Source: Paraspadella gotoi
Lineage: Eukaryota; Chaetognatha
Length of the DNA stretch: 64,000 nt
Direction: 5' to 3'
Assembly (NCBI GenBank): GCA_051294375.1
Contig: CM119269.1
Span: forward strand, 6,585,552-6,649,551
This document shows, one piece after another, positions 1 through 13,282 of this stretch (positions within the stretch are counted from its first letter, which is position 1; every line of letters starts with the position of its first letter). The notes beneath the pieces were generated by a model. It saw only the letters and a list, made by a program, of their open reading frames with translations, made no database searches and was not told where the DNA came from. The translations under genes and the position numbers were made by a program.

Positions 1-2694
1 TAAAGACATGAGGGATGGCCGTTGAGGAACGCGATCCATCAATTCGCTGAAAGTCTTGGGCTGGCATTTTCAGCCCAAAAGCATGGAAAGTTGAACTCAA
101 TAGTAGACCAAGAGGGGGTAATGGATTGGCAGTCTTGTGGCGTCCTCCCCTTGGCAACGGGGATTTGGATGAGTACCCCTTGCAGAGGTCAATCTTTGAG
201 AATATTGTTTTACCGCGCGCACGATCTGCATTAAAGTCCATGAGGTTGACGTATGGGGTAGCGGTCAATCAACAGTGGCGCCGTTAAGGCGGCTGTAGTC
301 CACCCACAAGGGCGGAGGGAGCCGTCTGGGTTTGGCGCGTGAAAAGTGAAGTGGTGATGGCCCAGCAGATGTGGAGCGGCGTATGATGCCAAGCTCCTCC
401 ATCTTCTGGAATTCTGCTTGGCGGCGGCAAGTTTCTGGGTCTGGGGGCCAAGGCGCCGGGCGGGCGGGCGTAGCGGGCGGGGCCCTTTTGTCGGAGAATC
501 GTGAGTGTTCTAACTCCGTGTTTTGGCGGTCGCGGCGTTGAAAGACCAGTTTGTCAGTTTCCGGTCGCCATCATGCGTACCCAAGTAGCGCTGATAGGCG
601 TCGGCGGACGTGTGGACCGAGGCAGGCGTGGTGTGAGCATTGGCGGAGTGGCCGCAATGACGGTATAGTCATGCGAGGTTTAGGAGGATGCGGCGCGGTT
701 TGATCGACGCCAAGGTGATGCTCCATCAAGAAAATCGCGCCGAGGATGGGCGGTGGCTAACGTCGGCGATGGCGACGAGGTAAGGGTAGGCTCTGGAACA
801 AGGCGGATCCTGCAATCTCGCGGATGCCATAAATCTTGATGGGCGTGTTGTTTGGCCGGCGTGGAGGGTAGGGAAGTTGGCGCGGCTGAGAGTGCCGCCT
901 TAACGGCGGCGGGGTCTTCGGCTGCCTTTTTGCGCGATCAGAGTTTGTGGCAGGGAGGAGGGTGGATCATATCGGAACCACCGTCGTACGAGCCATCCCA
1001 CGCGGCCGGTCAGGGTCGCGCAGATAAAAAAGTTTTAGAGTGAGATTGGCACGGCGAACCGGGGCGACTAGCGGCCGCCGGCAGTTGGCATTTGACGCCA
1101 TGCCTGCAGGATGAACCGCTGCACAGCTGCGTGCTTAGCTCCAAGACGTAGTGAAAGATACATCGACTTTCATTGTGAGGAAAGAGGGTATTGGCACGGA
1201 GTGTGTCTGCTTGGATTGTCGCTTGGCGTTGTTTGTTGTTGTTGAAGGTCGGCGTTGTTGTTGTTGTTTGATTCCTTTAAGCGAGTGGACTTGAAAGGTC
1301 CCGTTTTGACTGCATTGGCGTATGATGTTGGGCGGTTGGAGGCATCGAGTCTGCAACTTCTCTGGGGTTCCAGCGGCTCGTCAGAGTGTCCTCGAAATGC
1401 CGCGTAAAAACCCCAGGCGTTTACCGTTGCTGTTTGGCTTAGAAGTTGCCCAGAAAGGAAGTGAAGAAGGGTGTTGCGGTTTTTGCAACATGTCGAGGTT
1501 GTCTTTCTATCCTTGAGGACCGTGGTCACGGACTGAATGAAGGGAGTGAGCAACAAGGAGAGCCTTTAAGAAATGTCCGTCAATGGTGAGGTTCTGGCTC
1601 TGGGACTTTAGGGCGCAAGTGTTGGAGGGGAGTGCTTCCCTTCAGCGACGCTCATCTTGAGGAGTATGGCGGCGCGTTGGCATCTTGGCATCGCCATAAA
1701 CCTCCTTCAGATGCCTTCACCAACCTTGCCGTAGGCGCCAGCCGCTTTGTCTTTTCTTTATGTCGGGATTTGAGATGGCGATGGCGTCTGTAGGGATCAA
1801 CGCGAAAGGATGTGGTTGCCGTTCTTTGACGCGGTCATGCGACGACGTCGGCAACCTTCAAAGGCGGTGTCGGGCCGCCTCAAGCCATTCATCGAATGTG
1901 TCGGGGTCGAAGTGGAGTCAACTTCGTGTCCTAGGTCCGTGGCGGGCGGCGTCCCCTCGCTGGGGGGCGGTATCGACAGGGGCGTTCCCGTTGGCGCCGG
2001 CGCGCACAAGAAGACCGGGATGGCGTGGCAGGGCGATGCAGGGGAAAGAACATCGCTGAGTTAGTTCGGGGGCGATGCGATCATCTCCTGTCAAGCCGCA
2101 CCTATGTCGTCGCTAATTTTCATCATTTGTTCTTCAAGGTTTTGCAGACGTGCCTGACTTGCCCTGGTTGGGTGTGCCCGGGGGGTTGGCTAGCAGAAGA
2201 ACAAGGAGCCGCTGCTGGGGTCGTAGGGTCGAGGAAGGTTCACACCGACGCTGAAGTGGAAGATTTAGCTTCCGTTGGACTTTGAAGTGCGCCGGGCGCA
2301 TAGTCTTTTTTTTTTCAAAAAAAAATTTCTTTTTGGAATGTGAGATAGATAAAAGTTTTTGATTTTTTGTAGAAAAGTTTTTTTTTTTTTTATTATTAAT
2401 TTTTATTTTTTTATTTTTTTGCGTCGTGGCTGCACGCACGTGTGGCAAGGATTTTAATCAGGCCCCAGACGAAAGTTCAGATCAAGCAATGGTTTATTCT
2501 TCAAGAGTAATTAACAAAAAGTCAATAACAAGAGATGCTAAAGTCTAAGCATAAATACAAAAGAGAGAGAGAACCGTTATAAGGTCAACGAAGGTCACAC
2601 GGTTAGTGAGAGAGAAGTGAGAGAGAGAGGGAACAATGGAATTGGTTTTCTCGAGATTTTCGATGAGTGAAGGTTGCGTGTGGTTACTGCCACA
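1..2694 (-). mobile_element. Partial Ty3/Gypsy LTR retrotransposon (second copy, cut by window start)
   Basis: This stretch is base-for-base the same as 9682-12375, the 5' half of the element described at 6960-12375. It holds internal sequence (1-2440) and one LTR (2441-2694), reading on the minus strand. Only short broken reading frames remain. The identity includes the flank past the LTR (to 3105), so this copy may be an assembly duplicate and not a second insertion. Seen: identity of sequence and of every translated frame. Inferred: element class, from the reverse transcriptase and integrase remnants in the other copy. Confidence 0.75.
2441..2694 (-). repeat. LTR of Ty3/Gypsy element (duplicate copy)
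   Basis: The 254-bp LTR starts TGTGGCA and ends TGCCACA on the plus strand, so it is bounded by TG...CA in a 7-bp inverted repeat. It is identical to 12122-12375 and a close relative of 6960-7200. It contains GA-rich runs. Confidence 0.8.
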
Positions 2695-3105
2695 AAACAA
2701 ATCTTGATTTTAAATCTAAAAAAGAGCAGGAATTGTATATTATCGGTTGTATTTTCAAATCGGCGTATTATTCATAACAAATCTATTCAAACATTAATTA
2801 TTAAGTCGATTTTTCTTCTTGACGTCGCCCTGAGGAAAAGCCCTCGACACCCGTAGCCAGCGCTCCCGTTGCCCGCACAGGACCCATCTTAGAGCTCCTT
2901 CCCATCCGCCCCCTCCTATTCCACGCCGTGCTCCTTCCATCAATCTCCGCTCCGGTGGCCGATTCCCATCCGTCTCGGCAGAGTCGTCGGTCGCTGCCCG
3001 TTTCGAACGAATCTTCTTGGGCAACAGGCATGCGCATATTGGCTACGAGAGATGCTTGGCCGTCCGAGTGGATGAGGGAGACGCCAGAGAGAGAGGACGA
3101 GGATC

Positions 3106-3130
3106 NNNNNNNNNNNNNNNNNNNNNNNNN
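3106..3130. other. Assembly gap (25 N)
   Basis: Run of 25 N. The other two large gaps in this end of the window are the same length, which suggests a placeholder size. Confidence 1.
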
Positions 3131-5339
3131 CCGACGGCGATCATCACGATCTGGACGACCTGTTTGGGGGCGAAGAGGACATCAACTTCTTCGCTGGACG
3201 CTTACAGTTTCCACTCCCATGCGTTATTTTCTGAAAATTCAGCAGTGGGATTTTTTTAAGTTTTCTTTTCTTAACAATGTCTAAACTGAAAGCCAATGGG
3301 GAAAAGATCCTCAACAGATGTGCTCATCGGAATGACGAAACTAGTTAGATCACCAACTTATTTTAGATAAAAAAAAAAAATAAATTGCTATGAACTGTTC
3401 AAAATTTAATTCATGATTCTGACCAACATCTCACAAATCCGCCTTTATGAGTGATGTATATGTAAAATTTTAAAAAATGTAGCAAAATAAAATGATAAGT
3501 TCATGCCTAACTTGTTTAAAAATGTTTTTTTTTGCCAATTTTTAAGTGGTTTACGAATTGTCCCATTTAAATTTTAACCCAATAGGCGAATAGACGCTAC
3601 GTTGAGTACTACTTTTTATGTTTCAAAATATCAGCTCATTGGACGGGAAAATACGAAGAATTATTTGATCGCCTGGAAAAGGACAACTCTACGCTTCGGG
3701 GTACTATACGTTCTAATTAAACAGGTAGTAATTATGTGTGTACCATATAACTTTGACTTGGGCTAACAGAAATCGAGAAAAATATCGTTAGTATTCAGTT
3801 TTTCGAGGGCTTTCAGACAAGCTACTTTTTTTAAAAATATCTCGTCTGAAGTAGACAACGTACGATTAATTCGAATGAGACGTGGGCGAAGGATTCAAAA
3901 CTTTAAGACGTGCAAGCCTAAACCCAGTAACAACAAATAAGATGAAAGAGAAAAGTCGATAATTTCTTGAATATCATAGAGTTATCATATACTAATATAA
4001 ATATATATGATTTTTTAATCATCTTATAGTATTTGATGATTACAGCCATAGAGCATATAAAAAAGTGTATATACACGATGCTTGTTCGCGCATTCGTTTG
4101 AGGAGAGAGTTTAACACGCAAATCAAACAAAAAGTAATAAAATGATAATGATTACAAGAATAGTTTTTCATATTTTTCACCCCACTTATAAATCAAAATA
4201 GTCGAAAAAAAGAATTATACTTTGGTGTAGACAACTTTTTGGCCAAGCTAGCCTCGAATCTTGATCTTAAATAAAAAAATTCTCATAAAAATTTTACCTT
4301 CTTTCCTATTTAATATAATAGATATTAAAAGATTAATATATGAGTGATGGTAATATATTAAAATTTTTTGTCCTTGTTAAAATTTTTATTTGTTACGAGA
4401 TAGTCTCTCGGTGTTTGATGCCCTTTTTATTATGAGAGTTGTATTTTTGTTGGGCTTACGAAGTATCTGATTGATCAACGTATTCTTAAACGTCGCTCTC
4501 TGAATTGTTAGGTCCTTTATGTTGTACCTTAACCAAAGATATAAAAGAGATGTGCTACCTAAAACCCTAAGAGGATAAGTACATGATTCGTGACAGTTCG
4601 GTAAGCATTTAAAAATGATATATTTGTAATTTTATGGTTAAACTTAAAGTTGACATTTTTATGAATAAGTTCTTTTTTTTTTTTGTATATGCTTAGAATA
4701 ATCTCGCCTTCTACTTGATTTCACGTCTCACGCTCATGTTATGTCTACTACGAATAAATATTAACCAAAATTTACATTTCTTCGAATCGTCTAATAAATA
4801 AATAGCAAGTCAGAAAACAACAGCTCGCTCCGGCGTTACGGTAAAAATCCTCAATACTGTCATTCAAATTTCTTTAAAAAAATGTTTAAAGTTTTGTTTG
4901 ACAGGTGCTATAATTCAAATTCTATCTTAACCTACCTTACAGGGATCAAGGGCTCCCCATACTTGAAAGTAAAGACTAAAAGTAAAAGTAAAAAACATTA
5001 AGCGATGGATCGGGGAGAACAGTTCCAAGCAATGTTGTAGCTCTCACTGTTGAAGTGAAAGTAAACCGGAAGACAATGATATTCTATACATAAAAAATAT
5101 ATATGCTTTTGGTGTTCTAAGTATCTTTTTTTCAAAATTCTTGGTAATTTTTCTAGCTGCGGGTTTCCAAAATGGTCACCATGTACTAAAATTTTTCTTA
5201 TGAGCGTTAGTAGTTAGTGTTCTTGTTGCGTCTGCCAATCAAAAATGTGTATTCAATCCATATTGGATGTTGGTATTGTAAACATCACAAATTAACTCTG
5301 CTTATTTGGCTATAATAAGTTTTCTTTTAAATAATAAGG

Positions 5340-5610
5340 CACTTATGGCAACAGCCGGGTTGCCTTGATGCCCATTGGGAGATGGGGCATCTCAACTGTT
5401 GGCTTTGGGGGCTTCCGACCCCTCAGTGACGCCTCCATGTTCAGCTGCGCGGTTCCCTAGGAGGTTCTCGCTTTGCCAACACAGAGGGATAGTCGTTAGA
5501 CTGTGGATGGAACACTAACGCTTGGGAATGGTGTGTTCCCCCTCCTGAGCCAATGGATTTGGCTGGAGGATGACGGACGTGAGCGGTGTGAATATACCGC
5601 CACACAACTA
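5340..5610 (+). repeat. SINE-like interspersed repeat, copy 1
   Basis: A segment of about 270 bp beginning near GGCACTTATGGCAACAGCC recurs at 15755-16030 and, inverted and more diverged, at 25936-26146. The third copy lies outside the duplicated block, so this is a genuine dispersed element. It is GC-richer than its surroundings and has no open frame. Confidence 0.7.
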
Positions 5611-6959
5611 TAAAAACTGTTATTTAATACAAGTTGCAAGCAGAGAGTAGATATAGGCGAAAATCTGCTTTAAAAAAAATTCAACATTTTTCCTAGTATT
5701 GTAGTTACCTTCTTTTGTTGTTAGTGTGTCCGCCTGTCCCCACTCAAACAGGTCAGGCGGAGACGCTCTCAGCAGGCAATGGACGTCGCGATGCCACCTC
5801 CCGAACCTGCAAGCAACCTTGTTGCGACTCTCCTCGCATGGAGCGCCGCCTAAAAAACGACGCGCTGTAGGTAGGAGGGAGAGGAGTCTGTAATCTCCTG
5901 TCCCGAAACAGGCCAGAACTTGGCAACTACCCCGCCTGCAACCGTCAGGTGAAGAGGACTCTCCGGCAGGCTTATCAGGTCAGAGAGATATTCGCGTGGC
6001 GCGTGGATCCCTACCAGATCCTAGACTGTCTCACTACCACCCACAATATCCTCTCAGCAAATTCACTAAACTATTTAAAAATTTTTTATAACAAACGTAA
6101 AAAAACTTTAATTAGCATTTAAAAAAAATCCTGCCTTTATCGAATTTTACTGCCGCTACCACATTAAGTTGTCTCATGGGTATACTTTAAAGATTTTATA
6201 GGTTTCAGAGATGGCACTTTTTTTGTTTCTTTCACATCCTCCCTGCACTACCATGTAAGAGGAAGTCAGAATCGGCGAAAATCTAATTAGGCGAGAATGT
6301 TGAAAAAAAGGGAAAGGAATTTTGGTTGTTCTTGTTCGATTCTTCTAAACCCAAGGGCCAATTTAGACGTAACTTAAGATTTACATTATTCCAGTCATTC
6401 TCATCCAAAAATATAAAATATTATGAAAAAAGATTTGGGATCGACTATCGGAATTAGTTCTATGAGAAAAAAAAAAAATCTTATAAAAAACTATTTAGAA
6501 CTGCTGGGAAAAAAAAAAAGAATCAGTCATTAGTAAGTTAACCACTCAAAAAGAAATCACAACCGAAACTGAAACGACAAGCAAAGAAAGCCAATAAACC
6601 TGCACTACGGGTGCGGTTGTCGGCTCCCGCGGCGCTGAGCATCATCTTGTAGGGATGTGAAGGTCGAGCGTCGAGTCGTAGCAGAATTCGTTACAAAACA
6701 GCGTAGATGGTGTCGTCGAAAAATCTTCATGTCCACCGGAAAAAACTTTGAAGAAATTAAAAGTTGATTATTGATTTATGAATGAGCTTATAAATAGTTC
6801 TATTTGTTAGTTAAATTAATTCATAAATTTATTCCTACTCGCTCAATTCATTCATTCTTTCAATCTTTCGTTATTCGTAATCAAAATTTAATTTAATTGC
6901 TTTATTCATTGATGAAAAATTGAGAAAAATGTACAATATCAGTCAAAATGTAGTAAAAT

Positions 6960-7200
6960 TGTGGCAGGATTTAATCAGACGAAGTTCAGATCAAGAATGG
7001 TTTATTCTTCAAAGAGTATTTACAAAAGTCAATAAAAGATGCTAATGTCTAAGCATAAAAGTACAAGAGAGAGAGAAACCCGTTCATAAGGTCAACGAGG
7101 TCACACGGTTAGTGAAAGAGAGTGAGAGAGAGAGGGAACAATGGAATTGTTTCTCGAGATTTTCGAAATGAGTGAAGGTTGCGTGTGGTTTACTGCCACA
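6960..7200 (-). repeat. 3' LTR of Ty3/Gypsy element
   Basis: The 241-bp LTR has TGTGGCA/TGCCACA ends and aligns to 12122-12375 with many small indels. On the minus strand it follows a purine tract (TTAGGGGGCATG) at 7201-7213, as expected for the polypurine tract before a 3' LTR. This fixes the element's orientation as minus. Confidence 0.8.
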
Positions 7201-7989
7201 CATGCCCCCTAACCGAGGCTGTTGACCCGGTGGGGAGAAGTCTTGAGAATTGTTGAATGTTTTCGTCTTGTCGGGAGGCCTTGAAGGCATCGACGTGGAA
7301 GAATATTTGTCAGTGCCTTGGGACCTGATTTGCTTGAACCGTAACATTGCGGAGAATGCATCTGGGTGGGCGTAGTGCCGGTGGAGGCGGTGGACGCTAC
7401 AGGCGGGTGTCTCGGGAGGTGGAGGTAGATTGGTGGGGGGCGTCGCGCGTGGCGCTGTGAGGCGGCGGAAGCGGAACGGAGGCTGTCAATGACCGCTGGC
7501 CTTCCAGGCGGTCGACAGAGATCGTCTGCCACCCATCGTCCTGGTATTTCTACTTTAAAGGTTTTGGTTCTGCTGTCGTTCAACGACCATGTAGCGGGCC
7601 GTTTTCATAGCTGGAATGGCTGGAAGAGGGGTTGAATGCCCCGTCGGCGGCTGGATATAGACGCGCGTGGCGCGGCGAGCGTCTCTGGAATTTGAGGAGG
7701 GTACCTTGTGTGCGCATGGCTGTTGGGAAGAAGGCTGCATAAGAGGCGACATCGCGTGCGTACTCTTCGAGAATGCCCGCGCTCGGCGTCGGCGTCAAGC
7801 GTCAGTCGCCGGGACCGGGAAGTAGCTGTCCTTGGAGCGTCAGCCGTCCTCCCCAGGCGCCTAACTGCGGCCGGGAGATGTCTGTGTCGTCTCTTGGTGT
7901 TGGCACGGAAGGCTGGAGCAGCGTCCGAAGGGAGTTGCTGGAGCCAGTTGTTGCCGAGCGGCTCAACAACGCGCTCGTAGCGCCGCCTT

Positions 7990-8705
7990 GAGGGTGCGTT
8001 GGAGCCTTTCTACCATACCCATTTGAACTGGGAGGTAGGCCGTCGTAGTGCGGGGTCAAAACCATCACGCACCGATGTGCGTGCCGACTTGACTGCCAAA
8101 CAATTCTGACGTAAGATTGCGCGCGCCTGGCTATCTGTCGTGACAACAGCTAGGGACGCCAAACGTGAAGACCCAGTAAAAGGAGGAAGGGCTATTGGCG
8201 ATTGAGAAGGCGGAGGTGTCACGCAGTGGCGTCCACTTCCGGCCAGCGGGGTAAAGCGAATCGAGTATGGTGAGTAGGTGGGTGTGACCGGAAGCAGCAG
8301 GCAGTGGGCCAACGAGAGTGACATGACGTGAGCGAAATCGTTTTCGTCGGCGGTTTAGGAATTGTTGAAGGGGGGCGCGGACTGTGTCCGCTGGACTTTG
8401 GCGCTGCTGGCACGTGTCGCACGGCCTCGGCCCATCGCCCGACGTCACTGAAACAGAGGGCCATACAAAAACGTTTTGAAACGAGAGTTTTTGATAGCCT
8501 TGATGCCAGGATGGCGCGACGTTAGGGTGGCGTCGAAAACTCCGGCGCATCCATGTCTGCAGGAACAAGAGGGCGTGGCCCGCGTACTGGAAATGTCCGC
8601 ACCACAAGAGAGGCGCGGCCGATGTGAATGCATTTAAGGCGGAGCGCAGTGTGGGGATCATTGAAGGAGGACCGATTGACGTCAATCGCGTTCTCTGATC
8701 GGCCG
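7990..8705 (-). pseudogene. Integrase core remnant of the Gypsy element
   Basis: Minus-strand frames here contain recognisable pieces of a retroviral-type integrase: a CDTCQQ zinc-finger-like segment, APLQQF, VGPLPAASGHTHLLTILD (the conserved stretch around the first catalytic aspartate), then a segment like the FGVP-x(n)-DR end. The pieces lie in more than one frame, so no functional protein is encoded as written. It would act on element cDNA in the nucleus. Confidence 0.8.
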
Positions 8706-9599
8706 CCATCGCCTCCAGGTTGATGCTGGTTGTGCCAAATGGCGTTGACGGTGGAGACGACCGTCATCTTTGGCACGATCTTCCTGATTGGATTTGAGCT
8801 GAGAGGTGGATGCTGATTGCTGGTGAGATGGCGTGCTTGGTGGGGCGGGAGAGGGGCATGCGGCAACGACATTTGCCTTTCCAGAAATATGTCTAATTTC
8901 GCCTGGTAAATTCAGCAATTCCGCGCGAGTTGATACGTTTGGCGCATCGTGTGTGGTTCCGCCTTTTTCCTGATTGCCGAACGAGCCGAGATGTGGTCCG
9001 CTGTAGCAACAGTAAAACGCGTCCTTCAACAAAAGGGCGGAAATGGCGAATGGCTGCGTGGGCGGCGTAAAAGTTCCTTGTCAAAGGAGGCCAATTCTCT
9101 GGGAGCGCCTTTTGAGTGACGCTTGAGAAGAACGCCAAGTGCTGCCAGATGTTGCACAAACTTGCCTGCTCCAGGCAGCGCCAATTGCGACATCAGAGGC
9201 ATATCGACGGTGAGAGCCAGGGAGCGGCTGTCAATTGGATGAACCAGGAGGGTGGCGTCGCAAGGGCATTTTTGATGGCGACAAAAGCGGCTCGTCCTGC
9301 GGCGCCGGCCCATTCAAAAGGAGCGGCCGCTTGCCTGTTGGAGGCAGGTCGTGGAGCGGAGAGAGGTGGTGGGTCTGCCAATGAGGATGAAACGGTCCTA
9401 TAATAGTGGTGAGGCAATTCCGCAAAAACCTCTGTATTCGCTTGGTGGTGTGGGACGCGGGCATGCAGCGGATGCATCGACCTTTGATTGAAGCTGGTTT
9501 GATTCCATGTTGGTCGACTTGATAGCCAAAGAAATCAAGCTAGAGGCGCCCGAAGACAGCAACTTGGCCGCGGTTACGCAACGAGGCCATTGTTTGCAA

Positions 9600-9950
9600 G
9601 GGCGTTGAAGACTCCGCTGAGGTCCTCCAGCGGTGCTCTCGCCTGCGAACTTGAAGCTATGAGGAGGTCATCAAGGTAGAATAAAGACATGAGGGATGGC
9701 CGTTGAGGAACGCGATCCATCAATTCGCTGAAAGTCTTGGGCTGGCATTTTCAGCCCAAAAGCATGGAAAGTTGAACTCAATAGTAGACCAAGAGGGGGT
9801 AATGGATTGGCAGTCTTGTGGCGTCCTCCCCTTGGCAACGGGGATTTGGATGAGTACCCCTTGCAGAGGTCAATCTTTGAGAATATTGTTTTACCGCGCG
9901 CACGATCTGCATTAAAGTCCATGAGGTTGACGTATGGGGTAGCGGTCAAT
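9600..9950 (-). pseudogene. Reverse transcriptase remnant of the Gypsy element
   Basis: A minus-strand frame has IFSKIDLCKGY, the start of the RT palm in Ty3/Gypsy elements, then a PLGLL and FGLK-x-PAQDFQR segment like the conserved FGL-x-NA-x-TFQR block. The catalytic Y-x-DD motif is not in an intact frame. It identifies the element class clearly but cannot encode a working polymerase. Confidence 0.8.
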
Positions 9951-12121
9951 CAACAGTGGCGCCGTTAAGGCGGCTGTAGTCCACCCACAAGGGCGGAGGG
10001 AGCCGTCTGGGTTTGGCGCGTGAAAAGTGAAGTGGTGATGGCCCAGCAGATGTGGAGCGGCGTATGATGCCAAGCTCCTCCATCTTCTGGAATTCTGCTT
10101 GGCGGCGGCAAGTTTCTGGGTCTGGGGGCCAAGGCGCCGGGCGGGCGGGCGTAGCGGGCGGGGCCCTTTTGTCGGAGAATCGTGAGTGTTCTAACTCCGT
10201 GTTTTGGCGGTCGCGGCGTTGAAAGACCAGTTTGTCAGTTTCCGGTCGCCATCATGCGTACCCAAGTAGCGCTGATAGGCGTCGGCGGACGTGTGGACCG
10301 AGGCAGGCGTGGTGTGAGCATTGGCGGAGTGGCCGCAATGACGGTATAGTCATGCGAGGTTTAGGAGGATGCGGCGCGGTTTGATCGACGCCAAGGTGAT
10401 GCTCCATCAAGAAAATCGCGCCGAGGATGGGCGGTGGCTAACGTCGGCGATGGCGACGAGGTAAGGGTAGGCTCTGGAACAAGGCGGATCCTGCAATCTC
10501 GCGGATGCCATAAATCTTGATGGGCGTGTTGTTTGGCCGGCGTGGAGGGTAGGGAAGTTGGCGCGGCTGAGAGTGCCGCCTTAACGGCGGCGGGGTCTTC
10601 GGCTGCCTTTTTGCGCGATCAGAGTTTGTGGCAGGGAGGAGGGTGGATCATATCGGAACCACCGTCGTACGAGCCATCCCACGCGGCCGGTCAGGGTCGC
10701 GCAGATAAAAAAGTTTTAGAGTGAGATTGGCACGGCGAACCGGGGCGACTAGCGGCCGCCGGCAGTTGGCATTTGACGCCATGCCTGCAGGATGAACCGC
10801 TGCACAGCTGCGTGCTTAGCTCCAAGACGTAGTGAAAGATACATCGACTTTCATTGTGAGGAAAGAGGGTATTGGCACGGAGTGTGTCTGCTTGGATTGT
10901 CGCTTGGCGTTGTTTGTTGTTGTTGAAGGTCGGCGTTGTTGTTGTTGTTTGATTCCTTTAAGCGAGTGGACTTGAAAGGTCCCGTTTTGACTGCATTGGC
11001 GTATGATGTTGGGCGGTTGGAGGCATCGAGTCTGCAACTTCTCTGGGGTTCCAGCGGCTCGTCAGAGTGTCCTCGAAATGCCGCGTAAAAACCCCAGGCG
11101 TTTACCGTTGCTGTTTGGCTTAGAAGTTGCCCAGAAAGGAAGTGAAGAAGGGTGTTGCGGTTTTTGCAACATGTCGAGGTTGTCTTTCTATCCTTGAGGA
11201 CCGTGGTCACGGACTGAATGAAGGGAGTGAGCAACAAGGAGAGCCTTTAAGAAATGTCCGTCAATGGTGAGGTTCTGGCTCTGGGACTTTAGGGCGCAAG
11301 TGTTGGAGGGGAGTGCTTCCCTTCAGCGACGCTCATCTTGAGGAGTATGGCGGCGCGTTGGCATCTTGGCATCGCCATAAACCTCCTTCAGATGCCTTCA
11401 CCAACCTTGCCGTAGGCGCCAGCCGCTTTGTCTTTTCTTTATGTCGGGATTTGAGATGGCGATGGCGTCTGTAGGGATCAACGCGAAAGGATGTGGTTGC
11501 CGTTCTTTGACGCGGTCATGCGACGACGTCGGCAACCTTCAAAGGCGGTGTCGGGCCGCCTCAAGCCATTCATCGAATGTGTCGGGGTCGAAGTGGAGTC
11601 AACTTCGTGTCCTAGGTCCGTGGCGGGCGGCGTCCCCTCGCTGGGGGGCGGTATCGACAGGGGCGTTCCCGTTGGCGCCGGCGCGCACAAGAAGACCGGG
11701 ATGGCGTGGCAGGGCGATGCAGGGGAAAGAACATCGCTGAGTTAGTTCGGGGGCGATGCGATCATCTCCTGTCAAGCCGCACCTATGTCGTCGCTAATTT
11801 TCATCATTTGTTCTTCAAGGTTTTGCAGACGTGCCTGACTTGCCCTGGTTGGGTGTGCCCGGGGGGTTGGCTAGCAGAAGAACAAGGAGCCGCTGCTGGG
11901 GTCGTAGGGTCGAGGAAGGTTCACACCGACGCTGAAGTGGAAGATTTAGCTTCCGTTGGACTTTGAAGTGCGCCGGGCGCATAGTCTTTTTTTTTTCAAA
12001 AAAAAATTTCTTTTTGGAATGTGAGATAGATAAAAGTTTTTGATTTTTTGTAGAAAAGTTTTTTTTTTTTTTATTATTAATTTTTATTTTTTTATTTTTT
12101 TGCGTCGTGGCTGCACGCACG

Positions 12122-12375
12122 TGTGGCAAGGATTTTAATCAGGCCCCAGACGAAAGTTCAGATCAAGCAATGGTTTATTCTTCAAGAGTAATTAACAAAA
12201 AGTCAATAACAAGAGATGCTAAAGTCTAAGCATAAATACAAAAGAGAGAGAGAACCGTTATAAGGTCAACGAAGGTCACACGGTTAGTGAGAGAGAAGTG
12301 AGAGAGAGAGGGAACAATGGAATTGGTTTTCTCGAGATTTTCGATGAGTGAAGGTTGCGTGTGGTTACTGCCACA
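12122..12375 (-). repeat. 5' LTR of Ty3/Gypsy element
   Basis: The 254-bp LTR is bounded by TGTGGCA and TGCCACA. The flank beyond it (from 12376) resumes sequence that is continuous across the uninterrupted site near 17370, supporting this as the outer boundary. Candidate target duplications (AAAAT on one side, CAAAT a few bases in on the other) are imperfect, probably because one flank is noisy. Confidence 0.8.
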
Positions 12376-13138
12376 AAACAAATCTTGATTTTAAATCTAA
12401 AAAAGAGCAGGAATTGTATATTATCGGTTGTATTTTCAAATCGGCGTATTATTCATAACAAATCTATTCAAACATTAATTATTAAGTCGATTTTTCTTCT
12501 TGACGTCGCCCTGAGGAAAAGCCCTCGACACCCGTAGCCAGCGCTCCCGTTGCCCGCACAGGACCCATCTTAGAGCTCCTTCCCATCCGCCCCCTCCTAT
12601 TCCACGCCGTGCTCCTTCCATCAATCTCCGCTCCGGTGGCCGATTCCCATCCGTCTCGGCAGAGTCGTCGGTCGCTGCCCGTTTCGAACGAATCTTCTTG
12701 GGCAACAGGCATGCGCATATTGGCTACGAGAGATGCTTGGCCGTCCGAGTGGATGAGGGAGACGCCAGAGAGAGAGGACGAGGATCCCGACGGCGACATC
12801 ACGATCTGGACGACCTGTTTGGGGGCGAAGAGGACATCAGACTTCTCGCTGGACGCTTACAGTTTCCACTCCGCATGCGTTATTTCTGAAAATTCAGCAG
12901 TGGGATTGTTTTTTTAAGTTTTTCTTTTTCTTACACAATGTCTATAACTGTAGCCAATGGGGGAAAAAAATCCGTCAAACTAGATGTGCTCATGCCGGAA
13001 ATGACGAAACTAGTTGATCCAAACCAACTTATTTTAGAATAAAAAAAGAAAAAATTACGCCAAATATACGAACGCCAAAAAAAATATTAATCAATTGCCT
13101 CCTTCATGCCGAACGGCAAAAAAAAAAAAAAACCCTCC

Positions 13139-13163
13139 NNNNNNNNNNNNNNNNNNNNNNNNN
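13139..13163. other. Assembly gap (25 N)
   Basis: Run of 25 N between two homopolymer-rich sequences. Confidence 1.
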
Positions 13164-13282
13164 CCCCCCACTAAAAAATATCCTCCACACAAGATGATCC
13201 TCGGCAGACCCCGACGATACGTCGGGCCGACATATTAACCTTCCTTCCCTAAACCCCCTTCAACTCTCCACCCACGACTTGC

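Larger units (their letters stand above)
1..3105. repeat. Exact 3,105-bp duplicate of 9682-12786
   Basis: Every base I compared in 1-3105 recurs at an offset of +9681, spanning retrotransposon interior, LTR and non-LTR flank. The match stops exactly at the N gap at 3106, where the second copy continues as readable sequence. Perfect identity ending at a gap suggests a contig placed twice; a very recent tandem duplication is the alternative. Confidence 0.9.
2695..6959. repeat. Repeated flank block, copy 1 (contains K+ channel 3' remnants)
   Basis: This block matches 12376-17370 along its length, and its first part also matches 17371-18060. After the N gap the copies differ mostly by one- to few-base insertions and deletions scattered everywhere, including in homopolymers, more like uncorrected long-read sequence than neutral divergence. 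The first 500 bp (minus strand) corresponds to the region downstream of the channel's second-pore exon. The rest is AT-rich with no credible gene. It includes a SINE-like repeat (5340-5610) and a GC-richer stretch (5715-6060) that recurs at 16145-16480. Confidence 0.75.
6960..12375 (-). mobile_element. Ty3/Gypsy LTR retrotransposon, decayed or frame-shifted
   Basis: LTRs at 12122-12375 (5') and 6960-7200 (3') flank about 4.9 kb. On the minus strand the order fits a Gypsy element: gag-like glutamine/asparagine-rich frames (about 11745-10816), reverse transcriptase (about 9950-9600), a probable RNase H region (about 9320-8900), integrase (about 8700-7990), then a purine tract. No frame is intact; coding similarity jumps between frames, so the copy is either dead or spoiled by indel errors. 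The related locus at 17360-17380 lacks the insertion, giving a pre-integration site. I cannot assign the primer-binding tRNA: the bases after the 5' LTR do not show a familiar TGG start. Confidence 0.85.
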